NCBI RefSeq assembly: GCF_026278345.1
Contig: NZ_CP111085.1
Location: 1,252,001-1,316,000 of the forward strand
Length of the DNA stretch: 64,000 bases
Origin: Tellurirhabdus rosea
GTDB lineage: Bacteria; Bacteroidota; Bacteroidia; Cytophagales; Spirosomataceae
Direction of reading: 5' to 3'
The position numbers and the translations under genes are program-made. Of the stretch, positions 1-7,139 are shown in pieces (within the stretch, counting starts at the first letter, position 1; the number at the start of each line of letters is the position of its first letter). Under the pieces are notes generated by a model that was not told the DNA's origin, did no database searches, and saw nothing but the letters and a program-made list of their open reading frames with translations.

Positions 1-395
1 AGGTCGGGCTGGTGTCTCTGGACATGCTGCAAGACTGAGCGGTAGTGGCGATTGTCCATGTAGATGTTGGCGATCATCAGTTTGATGGTGCGCCCGGGCG
101 ACTCGCCCCGGTAGCGCATGACCTGAACCCGGTGCAGCTGGGTGTAGGGAAAAACCAGCCAGGACTGGTAAAGCAGGGCTGCAATCATCAGCGCCGGCAG
201 AATCCATTCGACGACGGGGCCGTTGCCGTCCATGACAAGCCAGCCCAGCAGCCAGAGCAGAGCCAGCAGCGCCAGCTGAAGATGCGGAAAGTCCCAGATG
301 CGAACCCACCAGGCTTCGTTACGGCTCAGGTTTATAAAGGAAGCGATGACCAGTAGTACGCCCGATACCAGAAAAAACCAATCAGAATAATTCAT
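1..395 (-). CDS. EEP-family membrane protein, N-terminal part
   Basis: The minus strand is open from an ATG at 395 to the window edge, giving 131 residues with the C-terminus missing. The first 85 or so residues are very hydrophobic and look like three membrane segments (around residues 5-22, 38-55 and 62-85). After a short basic link comes KLMIANIYMDNRHY, which resembles the first beta-strand of the endonuclease/exonuclease/phosphatase fold, where an Asn binds metal. Bacteroidota commonly have EEP proteins with this three-helix N-terminal anchor. The substrate cannot be judged because the catalytic His and Asp motifs lie outside the window. Confidence 0.7.
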   Translation of the reverse strand, partial: MNYSDWFFLVSGVLLVIASFINLSRNEAWWVRIWDFPHLQLALLALLWLLGWLVMDGNGPVVEWILPALMIAALLYQSWLVFPYTQLHRVQVMRYRGESPGRTIKLMIANIYMDNRHYRSVLQHVQRHQPD

Positions 396-777
396 TGTGC
401 AGATACATTGTGGAACTCCGGCGGAGTAAAAAACGGCCTGACCAGCCGTCTCCGGGTCGCATTATACAACGATTTTGGAAAGTCTATTTATAAAACCACT
501 GTATAGGCAAAAGTACCCGGGCCGTTCCGTCAGTTTCCCGACGGCACTGTCATCCCCCTATACGTCGGGATTGGTGCATGTTTGCTATAAGCTTGTAGAA
601 ATATCTCCCCGTCTGCGTTTTGACAATTGCTTCTGGTCTCTTTACTAAACATCAATAATTTATTGTAAATCAAAACGTTACAAGCTATTTTCGATTACGT
701 AACCGGCTGGTATAATATTTTCTTTATATGGGTATCGCTGCCGTGGGCAGTTATTTGTTCATTCAATTAACAGCTTT
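396..777. other. non-coding gap between divergent genes
   Basis: These 382 bases separate the divergent EEP-family gene and the first YtxH gene. I see no ORF, tRNA or terminator here. The stretch from about 600 is AT-rich and probably holds the promoter of the YtxH gene; a partial -7-like TATAAT/ATTTTC run lies around 710-722, but it is not a clear TAnnTTTG. Confidence 0.4.
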
Positions 778-996
778 ATGAAATCTAGTTTCAGTGGCCT
801 TGTGGTTGCGTTGCTGGCAGGAGCTGCCCTGGGCGTTCTGCTCGCTCCCCGTAGCGGGCAGGCAACCCGCCGGAAGTTTTCCAGCGACAGCGACCGCTTT
901 CTGAGAGAGTTGCAGGATACGATCTCCTCTGGTTTTGACAAAATTCGTCAGCAGTACGAGGAAACCAGAGACGCCGCCGTGTCTTCGAATCGTTAA
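778..996 (+). CDS. YtxH domain protein (72 aa)
   Basis: A small protein with one N-terminal hydrophobic segment (about residues 6-22) ending in LLAPRSGQATRRK. The pattern of a glycine-rich helix followed by L-APRSG is the hallmark of the YtxH/gas-vesicle-GvpP-like family. The remaining 45 residues are polar and probably helical. Family members are usually general-stress or envelope-associated proteins of unknown mechanism. A second YtxH gene follows 97 bp downstream but has its own -7 element, so the two need not form a single transcript. Confidence 0.8.
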   Translation: MKSSFSGLVVALLAGAALGVLLAPRSGQATRRKFSSDSDRFLRELQDTISSGFDKIRQQYEETRDAAVSSNR

Positions 997-1055
997 GCCG
1001 GCAGAGTCGTTATCGTACGGCCTTTCAGAAGGGTAAAGTATTCACTATCAAGCGT

Positions 1056-1063
1056 TACCTTTG
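1056..1063 (+). promoter_or_regulatory. -7 promoter element (TACCTTTG)
   Basis: TACCTTTG matches the Bacteroidota -7 consensus TAnnTTTG at every position and lies 29 bp before the ATG of the second YtxH gene. No clear -33 TTG is visible at the usual 19-21 bp spacing. Confidence 0.6.
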
Positions 1064-1092
1064 CATTGGTAACCCATTAATTATCTAACACC

Positions 1093-1428
1093 ATGAGAAG
1101 CACAAGAGATTTTCTGCTCGGATTTTTGACAGGCGTAGCCGCCGGTATGCTGACAGCACCCCGTAGTGGTCGCGACACCCGTGATTACCTGAAGAACGAA
1201 GCCGATCGCCGCTCGAAAGACCTGCAGGGTCAGTGGCAGAAGGGCGTCGAACAGGTAAAAGCCCAGGTTGACCAGGTTAAATCGCAGATCAACCAGCAGG
1301 TGGATAAAATCCAGAACAAAGCTGAGGACCAGAAAAATAAGAGCCAGTACAACGATAAAGTTGATAATCTGGCCGAGAAAGCTCACGAAGGTGTCGAATC
1401 TTCACGTCAGTCGCTGCAGGCTGAATAA
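1093..1428 (+). CDS. YtxH domain protein (111 aa)
   Basis: Starts with a basic stretch and a single membrane segment (residues 8-22) followed by LTAPRSGRDTRDYLK, the YtxH signature. Residues 35-100 are rich in Lys, Gln, Glu and Asp with heptad-like repeats (VKAQVDQVKSQINQQVDKIQ), so a long coiled coil or amphipathic helix is likely. It is a paralogue of the preceding 72-aa protein with a longer tail. The family has no defined biochemical role; stress-related envelope association is the usual inference. A strong terminator follows 35 bp after the stop. Confidence 0.82.
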   Translation: MRSTRDFLLGFLTGVAAGMLTAPRSGRDTRDYLKNEADRRSKDLQGQWQKGVEQVKAQVDQVKSQINQQVDKIQNKAEDQKNKSQYNDKVDNLAEKAHEGVESSRQSLQAE

Positions 1429-1463
1429 GATTCATTTCTGATTTACTCAACGACATGAAAAGT

Positions 1464-1493
1464 AAAGCCATCCCCGACGGGATGGCTTTTTTT
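1464..1493 (+). terminator. rho-independent terminator
   Basis: An 11-bp perfect stem (AAAGCCATCCC / GGGATGGCTTT) with a CGAC loop is followed by a T run. It ends the YtxH transcript. Confidence 0.9.
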
Positions 1494-1507
1494 ATGATTA
1501 ACTCTCT

Positions 1508-1553
1508 TTTAACGAAAACTTAATTCGCCTTTAACTATAGACTTTCAACTTTA
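1508..1553 (+). promoter_or_regulatory. triple 11-bp direct repeat with -7 element
   Basis: TTTAAC (1508-1513), CTTAAT (1519-1524) and TTTAAC (1530-1535) are spaced exactly 11 bp apart, the geometry used by OmpR/PhoB-family regulators. Ten bases later comes CAACTTTA (1546-1553), a weak TAnnTTTG match. The same layout recurs at 1988, 2195, 41056 and 42026. It would drive the 31-aa ORF at 1581. Confidence 0.6.
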
Positions 1554-1580
1554 CAGGGCCGTAATTAACTAAAACTACTC

Positions 1581-1676
1581 ATGGCCTCTTTCCGCCGCCC
1601 TCCTTTTGAACCGGGCACTTTGACCCGCCTGCTGGCCGGACTTCTTCTGCTTGTGGTCGCCTACAGCTGCGGCTAA
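1581..1676 (+). CDS. 31-aa hydrophobic peptide ending Ser-Cys-Gly
   Basis: A complete small ORF with ATG at 1581 and TAA at 1674. A basic and proline-containing start (MASFRRPPFEPG) leads to a 15-residue hydrophobic stretch that ends AYSCG. The end looks like a lipobox (V-A-Y-S-C) with only one residue after the cysteine, so it might be a tiny membrane peptide or a lipidated dipeptide leader. It sits 28 bp after a candidate -7 element that follows a triple 11-bp repeat, so expression under an OmpR-type regulator is plausible. I do not recognise a family, and a chance ORF cannot be excluded. Confidence 0.4.
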   Translation: MASFRRPPFEPGTLTRLLAGLLLLVVAYSCG

Positions 1677-1746
1677 AGGCTGCTTACCTAAGTATTTCCT
1701 TTATTTTGTCCGTAGATTTTTGCAAGAACAAATCAATACATGTAAC

Positions 1747-1763
1747 TTTAACCGCTTTTTAAT
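1747..1763 (+). promoter_or_regulatory. double 11-bp direct repeat
   Basis: TTTAAC (1747-1752) and TTTAAT (1758-1763) are 11 bp apart, as in the neighbouring operators. No TAnnTTTG element follows at the expected distance, so this site may be degenerate or may act differently. It lies about 80 bp upstream of the first small-RNA-like unit. Confidence 0.4.
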
Positions 1764-1841
1764 GGTTCATATGTCGAAAAACGGGGATTCTGCCGTTCTT
1801 TTGCATCATCATTAAAGCAAACGGAAAAAGATATTTAAATC

Positions 1842-1946
1842 ACCTTGGTGATAAAGAAAAAAGCAGTCGTACCTAACGGCTGTTTTTAAATGGTGTGGAT
1901 ATAGTCGGAAAGCTATTCGGGAATCTCGGATAGCTTTTTTTCTGTT
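1842..1946 (+). ncRNA. candidate small RNA, copy 1
   Basis: No credible long ORF covers this stretch. It has a small hairpin (GCAGTCGT / AACGGCTG, about 1862-1884), then the single-stranded box AATGGTGTGGATA (about 1889-1901), then a terminator-like hairpin with arms AAGCTAT / ATAGCTT and a T run ending near 1946. The unit at about 2041-2186 has the same order: hairpin, AATGGTGTGGATA, and a hairpin with AAGCTA/TAGCTTTTTT. The box could also encode a four-residue peptide (MVWI). The 5' end is a guess. Confidence 0.5.
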
Positions 1947-1987
1947 TAAAAGGGTCAATAATCCGCTGTCCGACAATTTCATGCCTT

Positions 1988-2034
1988 TTTAACTTGCCTT
2001 TAATTAGGCTTTAATACGGCCCTATTACTTTTGT
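1988..2034 (+). promoter_or_regulatory. triple 11-bp direct repeat with -7 element
   Basis: TTTAAC (1988-1993), TTTAAT (1999-2004) and TTTAAT (2010-2015) have exact 11-bp spacing. A perfect -7 element TACTTTTG lies at 2027-2034, 11 bp after the last repeat, and no -33 TTG is needed. This is the clearest example of the operator class in the window. Confidence 0.7.
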
Positions 2035-2040
2035 ATCACT

Positions 2041-2186
2041 TCAAAGTTACCATTGTGTTTCCGGGCCGCCCGGTTCGGAAACTAGGGGAAGGTTGAACGA
2101 CAAAGTTTGGCTCTGCCAGCTTTGTAATGGTGTGGATAGGATGAAAAAAGCTACCTGAAGAAAGCATTTCGGGTAGCTTTTTTGTT
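2041..2186 (+). ncRNA. candidate small RNA, copy 2
   Basis: Transcription would start near 2041 from the -7 element at 2027-2034. The unit contains a hairpin with arms CAAAG/CTTTG and inner TGGC/GCCA (about 2110-2125), the conserved box AATGGTGTGGATAG (about 2127-2140), and a terminator hairpin with arms AAAGCTACC... / ...GGTAGCTTT and a T run. There is no ORF beyond a possible five-residue one (MVWIG). Copy 1 lies about 240 bp upstream. Tandem, paired small RNAs under an OmpR-type promoter recall OmrA/OmrB of enterobacteria, though only as an analogy. Confidence 0.55.
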
Positions 2187-2194
2187 AATTACCT

Positions 2195-2240
2195 TTTAAC
2201 GGACTATTTATTCCGTTTTAATACAGGCTTCCCATCTTTG
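2195..2240 (+). promoter_or_regulatory. 11-bp direct repeats with -7 element
   Basis: TTTAAC (2195-2200), a degenerate ATTTAT (2206-2211) and TTTAAT (2217-2222) keep the 11-bp period. CATCTTTG (2233-2240), seven of eight matches to TAnnTTTG, begins 11 bp after the last repeat. It precedes the 44-aa ORF at 2263. Confidence 0.6.
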
Positions 2241-2262
2241 TATTGTTAAAACGACGCACCTT

Positions 2263-2397
2263 ATGCAGCAACTTGAAAATCTGGCTACCGACCTTCTGAA
2301 CTGGTTACAGGGGCTGTGGCAACAAAACGGGAGTCCGGATTACGCTCTGCAGCCCATTCCTGTTAAGAATATCGCAGGGATTCCGTACCTACCGTAA
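2263..2397 (+). CDS. 44-aa unknown peptide
   Basis: An ATG-started ORF 22 bp after a candidate -7 element encodes 44 residues. The first half is amphipathic and helical (LENLATDLLNWLQGLWQQ) and the second half is proline-containing (LQPIPVKNIAGIPYLP). I recognise no family. The promoter architecture, shared with neighbouring transcripts, and the downstream terminators support a real transcript; translation is less certain. Confidence 0.4.
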   Translation: MQQLENLATDLLNWLQGLWQQNGSPDYALQPIPVKNIAGIPYLP

Positions 2398-2507
2398 TAA
2401 ATACTTAACCAGTCAGTTGCCGTAACCCGTTGAAGAGTCTTTTCGTACAGACCGTAGAAATTGCCAACTTGAACTTGACAATACGCCGTACAAACGATAA
2501 ATAGTGG

Positions 2508-2531
2508 AGAGCCTTCGGGCTCTTTTTTTTT
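2508..2531 (+). terminator. rho-independent terminator
   Basis: AGAGCC-TTCG-GGCTCT followed by eight T residues is a textbook terminator. It would end the transcript carrying the 44-aa ORF. Confidence 0.85.
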
Positions 2532-2565
2532 GCCATAAAATTTCTCTCCGGTACCAAGAAGCTGA

Positions 2566-2596
2566 AGAACCTTTTGCATATAGCAGGTTCTTTTTC
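2566..2596 (+). terminator. second terminator-like hairpin
   Basis: AGAACCT and AGGTTCT form a 7-bp stem with a 12-nt loop, followed by a T-rich run. It lies about 35 bp after the first terminator and could be a backup or end a separate short RNA. Confidence 0.5.
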
Positions 2597-2648
2597 TACT
2601 TTACTGCTAAACTCTATATGGTTACATTTTTTGTCTGGTTATTTACAC

Positions 2649-2662
2649 CCTGACGCGTCAGG
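2649..2662. promoter_or_regulatory. 14-bp perfect palindrome
   Basis: CCTGACGCGTCAGG is perfectly self-complementary and sits about 105 bp before the response-regulator ATG. It may be an operator; nothing else identifies its protein. Confidence 0.3.
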
Positions 2663-2764
2663 ACAAGGTAAATCACGCCGCCTCCACCGGGCATAACAAA
2701 TAGCCTTTTATTTTGGTATAGATATCAGCATACCCGCTATGCTATGAATTTTTAGTTACACACC

Positions 2765-3442
2765 ATGAAAGTACTGGTTGTCGAAGATGAGCCGAAACTG
2801 GCTTCTTTTGTAAAGAAAGGTCTGGAGGAGCAATCCTGCGAAGTGGATGTTGCTTACGACGGTCAGATTGGCCGCACGATGGCGCTGAGCAACACCTACG
2901 ACGTCATTGTCATGGACGTTAATCTCCCGAAGATGAACGGGTTTGACGTGGCCCAGGCGTTACGGTCCGAGCAGGTTAAAACTCCGATTCTCATGCTGAC
3001 GGCGATGGGTTCGGTCGACGATAAACTGACCGGCTTTGAAGCCGGGGCCGACGACTACCTTGTCAAGCCGTTTGAATTCCGGGAACTGCTGGCCCGCATC
3101 CGGGCCCTGAGCAAGCGGAGCGCCGAAGCCGGACCGCAGGCTAATCTCCTGAAAGTAGCCGACCTGGAACTGGATCTGAACGAAAAGATTGCCCGGCGCG
3201 GCGGTAAGCGAATCGATCTGACCGCCAAGGAGTTTGGGCTGCTGGAATACCTGATGCGGAACCGCGGCCGCGTGGTGTCGCGGATCGACATTGCCGAAAA
3301 GGTCTGGGATATTCATTTTGATACGGGTACGAATGTCATTGATGTGTATGTCAATTTTCTGCGCAAGAAAATTGACAAAGAGTTTACCCCGAAGCTGATC
3401 CATACGGTGATCGGCATGGGGTACATGCTCAAGGAAGAATAA
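2765..3442 (+). CDS. OmpR-family response regulator
   Basis: 225 residues with an N-terminal receiver domain (about 1-120) and a C-terminal winged helix (about 130-225). The acidic pair is at E7/D8, the phosphoacceptor is D51 (in IVMDVNLP), and the conserved Lys lies in DDYLVKPFEF. The DNA-binding half ends KLIHTVIGMGYMLKEE, typical of CusR/CopR-like regulators. The kinase gene begins 6 bp after the stop, so the pair is an operon. Closely resembles the regulator at 38986, so the two systems are paralogues. The signal is unknown; metal or envelope stress is inferred from family resemblance. Confidence 0.9.
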   Translation: MKVLVVEDEPKLASFVKKGLEEQSCEVDVAYDGQIGRTMALSNTYDVIVMDVNLPKMNGFDVAQALRSEQVKTPILMLTAMGSVDDKLTGFEAGADDYLVKPFEFRELLARIRALSKRSAEAGPQANLLKVADLELDLNEKIARRGGKRIDLTAKEFGLLEYLMRNRGRVVSRIDIAEKVWDIHFDTGTNVIDVYVNFLRKKIDKEFTPKLIHTVIGMGYMLKEE

Positions 3443-3448
3443 CCTTTT

Positions 3449-4819
3449 ATGAATATTCGTACCCGTCTGACGCTGGTGTTTGCCCTGATGGTGGCGTCGA
3501 TCCTGCTGCTGTTCTCGGTAGTGATCTACCTGACGTTCAGCCAGTACAGGGGAACCGAGTTCCGCCAGCGTCTTTCCGAGCGAGCCGAGGCGATCAGGCG
3601 GGTATTCGGCGATTCTCCGACCGGCTCCGAAGCACTCCGGCAACAGCTCAACGATCTGGACATTGGGGGGCTTTATCAGTCGTCCGTCACGTTGTACACC
3701 CCGCAGGGGCGGCAGCTGGTCACCTGGGGTACCATCCAGCCTGTTCTTACCGCCGCCCAGCAGGCTGAGGTCCGGCGCGGGCGGGAACTGTGGCTGCCCC
3801 ACGATGAAGCCGAACTGCTGGCTACCCCCTACCGCGACCCGGCGGGCAATACGTTCGTGCTGGCGGTTTCGGCGGTGGACCGCTACGGCTACTCGAAGCT
3901 GTCGCGGCTGCGGCAGATCATCATCAGCGGCTGGCTGGTCAGCCTGGGCCTTGTCCTGCTGGCGGGCTACCTGTTTGCGGGCGACGCGCTCAAACCGGTG
4001 TCCGGCATCATCCGGCAGGTAAAAACCATTTCGGCGACCAACATCAACGCCCGGCTGCGCATCGGTCGGCAGCGCGACGAGCTGACCAACCTGTCCATTA
4101 CGTTCAACGACATGCTGGCGCGGCTGGAAGAAGGCTTTACCGCCCAGAAGAACTTTGTTTCCTACGCCTCCCACGAACTGCGGACGCCGATCACGGCCAT
4201 GATCGGCCATATCGAGGTGTCGCTCATGCAGGAGCGGTCGCCGGACGAATACCGGGAGTTGCTCAAAGACCTGCTCAACGAAGCCCGGAGCATGAAGCAA
4301 CTGGTCAACGGGCTGCTCGAACTGGCCTACGCCAGCGCCGACGCTTCCACGCTGACCTTCACGCCCGCCCGGGTGGATGAACTGCTGTTTCAGGCGCAGG
4401 AAACGCTGGCCAAAAACAGTCCGCATTGTCAGATCGACATCCAGTACGAAACGATTCCGGAGGACGACAATGAGCTTACCCTGCCCGCCGTGGAACCGCT
4501 GCTCCGGACGGCTTTTGTCAATCTGATGGAAAACGGCTGCCGCCACTCGGATAACAACCGGATGACGGTCTACGTCGACGCCAATTCAGAAATCAAACTG
4601 CGGTTTGTCGACAACGGACCGGGGATTCCGGAGGACGAACTGGCCCATATCTTTGAGCCGTTTTACCGCACCCGCCGCTCGGAAGAAGACGGCACCAGCG
4701 GCCTGGGAATCGGGCTGGCCCTGACCAAGCGCATCGTAAAACTCCACCAGGGCCGAATCGAAGTCAACACCCGCCTCGGCGAAGGCACCGAATTCGTCCT
4801 CTACCTGCCGGTGGTTTAG
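3449..4819 (+). CDS. sensor histidine kinase
   Basis: 456 residues: a first membrane helix at about 8-28, a periplasmic region to about 155, a second helix at about 160-180, a HAMP linker, then the kinase core. The phosphorylated His is H242 in SYASHELRTPI; the N box (LMENGCRHS), the G1 box (VDNGPGIPED), the F box (IFEPFYRT) and the G2 box (GLGIGLAL) are all intact. It is the partner of the response regulator just upstream. The periplasmic domain shows no recognisable ligand motif, so the stimulus is unknown. Confidence 0.9.
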   Translation: MNIRTRLTLVFALMVASILLLFSVVIYLTFSQYRGTEFRQRLSERAEAIRRVFGDSPTGSEALRQQLNDLDIGGLYQSSVTLYTPQGRQLVTWGTIQPVLTAAQQAEVRRGRELWLPHDEAELLATPYRDPAGNTFVLAVSAVDRYGYSKLSRLRQIIISGWLVSLGLVLLAGYLFAGDALKPVSGIIRQVKTISATNINARLRIGRQRDELTNLSITFNDMLARLEEGFTAQKNFVSYASHELRTPITAMIGHIEVSLMQERSPDEYRELLKDLLNEARSMKQLVNGLLELAYASADASTLTFTPARVDELLFQAQETLAKNSPHCQIDIQYETIPEDDNELTLPAVEPLLRTAFVNLMENGCRHSDNNRMTVYVDANSEIKLRFVDNGPGIPEDELAHIFEPFYRTRRSEEDGTSGLGIGLALTKRIVKLHQGRIEVNTRLGEGTEFVLYLPVV

Positions 4820-4826
4820 GGGGGAT

Positions 4827-4936
4827 GGTTTAGAGTTTAGGGTTGCTCTGCCAGTTCAGGCGTCATAGCTCAGTGAAGCAGCCATAACGGCGGAGCAACC
4901 GCAGCGGCGGACCGCTCTAAACCCTAAACTTTAAAC
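4827..4936. repeat. inverted repeat between convergent genes
   Basis: An 18-bp arm at 4827-4844 (GGTTTAGAGTTTAGGGTT) pairs with 4919-4936 with one mismatch. The loop of about 74 nt holds one copy of the GC-rich REP-like repeat. The position between the kinase and the convergent MazG-like gene suits a bidirectional terminator or an intergenic repeat. Confidence 0.5.
4895..4915 (-). repeat. REP-like palindrome, copy 1
   Basis: On the minus strand this reads GCGGTCCGCCGCTGCGGTTG plus one base, the full consensus of a short GC-rich repeat also found at 17173, 18123, 18674, 25434, 27974 and 48985. CCGC-CGCT-GCGG forms a small hairpin. It has the intact target sequence used by the IS110 element at 49 kb. 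Confidence 0.6.
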
Positions 4937-4951
4937 CCTAAACTCCTCCCC

Positions 4952-5422
4952 CTACAACATCCCTTCCAGGTCGGCGGGGGAGTAGTTGATGTTTTTCAGC
5001 GTTTTGTTGTCGGCGGTGCGGTACACCAGGAACTTGCCGTCCGATTCCACGTAGTGGCATTCCGTGCCTTTGGCCTGGTAGTGCTGCACGGTTGCCTCGG
5101 CTTCCTCCACCGTCCGGCAGGCTTTGCTCAAGTTCGAGCGCTGAACTTCGTCGAAGAGGGCTTTGAACCGGTCGCCGAGTCCAAACTCCAGCACCGCCCC
5201 GCTCAGGACGTACTGCAAATCGCATAACGCATCGGCCACGGCCACGATGTCTTTTTCCAGAATGGCCACTTCCAGCTCTTTCAGCTCTTCGGCCAGCAGC
5301 GCCACCCGCAATTGGCAGCGGTTTTCGGCCGGAATCTGCGGCGTTTCCAGAACCGGGTGATGAAACGTGCGGTGGAATTCCGCAACGGCATTCAATGAAT
5401 CGGGGGTAGTCATCTTTGACAT
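4952..5422 (-). CDS. MazG-like NTP pyrophosphohydrolase
   Basis: 156 residues belonging to the all-alpha NTP pyrophosphatase (MazG/HisE-like) superfamily. The metal-binding signature is visible: EELKELE near residues 45-51 and an Asp-rich helix ADALCDLQY about 20 residues later, matching EExxE...ExxD in general form. Such enzymes hydrolyse nucleoside triphosphates to monophosphates, for example for house-cleaning. The C-terminal 50 residues (HYQAKGTECHYVESDGK...) are typical of a Bacteroidota/phage-type subgroup. ATG at 5422 or the one three codons later (5413) could be used. Confidence 0.75.
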   Translation of the reverse strand: MSKMTTPDSLNAVAEFHRTFHHPVLETPQIPAENRCQLRVALLAEELKELEVAILEKDIVAVADALCDLQYVLSGAVLEFGLGDRFKALFDEVQRSNLSKACRTVEEAEATVQHYQAKGTECHYVESDGKFLVYRTADNKTLKNINYSPADLEGML

Positions 5423-5508
5423 GGATTACACAGATTATTAGATTTAACTGGATGCGTTTCCCCGAGCGAAGCATCAGGGCTCATCCGGCCAATCCGTAAA
5501 ATCTGCGG

Positions 5509-6069
5509 TCAGAAATTGCTTTTAAACAGTTTGATCGAAATCGCCAGCAGGATAATGCCGAAAATCTTGCGCAGAATGCTCGTCCCGCCCGGTCCCAGCC
5601 GGGTTTCGATCCAGGCCGAAGATTTCAGAACGACGTAAATCAGAATCAGATTCAGCAGAATTCCGCTCAGGATGTTCGGCGTGGCGTATTCGGCTTTTAG
5701 CGAAATAATGGTCGTCATCGTACCCGCCCCGGCAATCAGCGGGAAGGCAATCGGCACGATGGAGGCCGAGCCCGTATGCACCTCCTCCTTAAAGATGTTC
5801 CGCCCCAGAATCATTTCGAGGCCCAGCAGAAAGATAATCAGGGCCCCAGCCACGGCAAACGACGACACATCGACGCCGAACAGCTTCAGCAGCGACTCCC
5901 CGGCGTACAGGAACAGGACCATCAGCAGTCCCGACACCAGAGTTGCCTTTTCGGACTCGATTTTCCCCGTCTTCCGGCGCAGGTCGATGATAATGGGCAG
6001 AGAGCCGACGACGTCGATCACGGAAAACAGAATCAGGGCAACGGACAGAATTTCTTTCAGATTAAACAT
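5509..6069 (-). CDS. MarC family integral membrane protein
   Basis: About 186 residues with roughly six membrane helices. The start MFNLKEILSVALILFSVIDVVG and the inner motif IPIAFPLIAGAGTMTTII are typical of the MarC/UPF0056 family. I chose ATG 6069 because the longer reading frame to 6105 adds a polar, non-conserved start. The family was once linked to multiple antibiotic resistance, but that role was withdrawn; its function is unknown. It appears to stand alone, with the aminotransferase gene 59 bp upstream on the same strand. Confidence 0.85.
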   Translation of the reverse strand: MFNLKEILSVALILFSVIDVVGSLPIIIDLRRKTGKIESEKATLVSGLLMVLFLYAGESLLKLFGVDVSSFAVAGALIIFLLGLEMILGRNIFKEEVHTGSASIVPIAFPLIAGAGTMTTIISLKAEYATPNILSGILLNLILIYVVLKSSAWIETRLGPGGTSILRKIFGIILLAISIKLFKSNF

Positions 6070-6128
6070 ACGGCAGTGGCCGTCCCACGGTAGGGCTCTC
6101 GTCATTCGGCCGGGCGCAAAAGTAAGGA

Positions 6129-7139
6129 CTAATGCCGGTGAGAACGCAGAAATTCTTTCAGTTTCGCGATTTCTTCATCCTCGATGGCCGGGAAATTGGC
6201 GATCCGGAAGGTGGTGTCCTTCCAGGCTCCGTACCCATTTCCGAGGATAATTCCCTGCGCCAGAGCCGCCGCTTTGATGGCTTTGACGGCCTCCGGCGTC
6301 CCTTCGACCGCAATGACGGTATCCGACCGCTGTTCCGGCTTCGGCACCAGCAGCTTCCAGCTGCTTTGTTTCTGCTCAAAAAACCGGTACCAGCGGGCCG
6401 CCCGCTCCCGGGTGATGGCGTCAATCGTGTCGATGCGGGGCAGCTGCTGCAACACGCACATCAGCATGTAAATGGCCAGTCCGTTCGGCGTATACTGCGT
6501 CTGGTTTTTGAGGACGTTTTCGTGAATGAACAGCAGACTGTTGTAATGGTCGCGCTCGCCAATCAGTTCGGCCCGCTGCACCGCCGCCGGGGAATAGACC
6601 AGCACGCCCATGCCCGCCGGCAGCCCGAAACACTTCTGCACGGACGCAAACCAGACATCGGCCAGTTCCCAGTCGAAACGGATACCGGCCATCGACGAGG
6701 TGGCATCCACGGCCACCAGCCCGGTGAACTCCTGCCGGAACTGCCGCAGCGCCTCCATCCGGACCTGCGTGCCGTTGGACGTTTCGTTCTGCACAAGGCA
6801 CAGCACATCCGCCTCACCGGGCAGAATGGCGGGCTTGATCCGCTGCGCGTACTCCTTCCACTTCTGCCCGAACGCCCCCGAATACGGGTGCAGGCTGCTC
6901 GTCAGGGTCAGCGACTGGGCGATGATTTCCCAGCATTCGGTCGCCGAGGACACAAACGCGATATGGTACTCGTCCGGAATCTGGAGTTTTTCGTGCAGCA
7001 GCCGGACGGTTTCTTTCAGGATTTCCATGAAGCCCGGACTCCGGTGGTTCAGGCTGACGACGCCTTTGCGGATGGCTTCGTGCGCATAGTCCGCCACGCG
7101 CGGATACACTTTGGAAGGACCAGGATAAAACGTAATCAT
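6129..7139 (-). CDS. class V aminotransferase (SerC-like)
   Basis: 336 residues of a PLP-dependent fold-type I aminotransferase. It opens ITFYPGPSKVYP, the glycine/proline start seen in phosphoserine and alanine-glyoxylate aminotransferases, with SSATECWE in the cofactor phosphate region and FASVQKCFGLPAG holding the PLP lysine. It may act as phosphoserine aminotransferase in serine biosynthesis, but I cannot separate this from other class V enzymes. Its start codon overlaps the aroQ stop by 4 bp (ATGA), so the two are translationally coupled in one operon. Confidence 0.75.
   Translation of the reverse strand: MITFYPGPSKVYPRVADYAHEAIRKGVVSLNHRSPGFMEILKETVRLLHEKLQIPDEYHIAFVSSATECWEIIAQSLTLTSSLHPYSGAFGQKWKEYAQRIKPAILPGEADVLCLVQNETSNGTQVRMEALRQFRQEFTGLVAVDATSSMAGIRFDWELADVWFASVQKCFGLPAGMGVLVYSPAAVQRAELIGERDHYNSLLFIHENVLKNQTQYTPNGLAIYMLMCVLQQLPRIDTIDAITRERAARWYRFFEQKQSSWKLLVPKPEQRSDTVIAVEGTPEAVKAIKAAALAQGIILGNGYGAWKDTTFRIANFPAIEDEEIAKLKEFLRSHRH

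Noticed and set aside
2960-4546. A 528-codon open frame antisense to the response regulator and kinase
   Set aside because: It mirrors the GC-rich codon use of the sense genes, has no recognisable domain and runs against two clearly functional genes.
4827-4936. Telomere-like CCCTAAA repeats
   Set aside because: Only a few units in an inverted repeat between convergent genes of a clearly bacterial chromosome; read as a hairpin.
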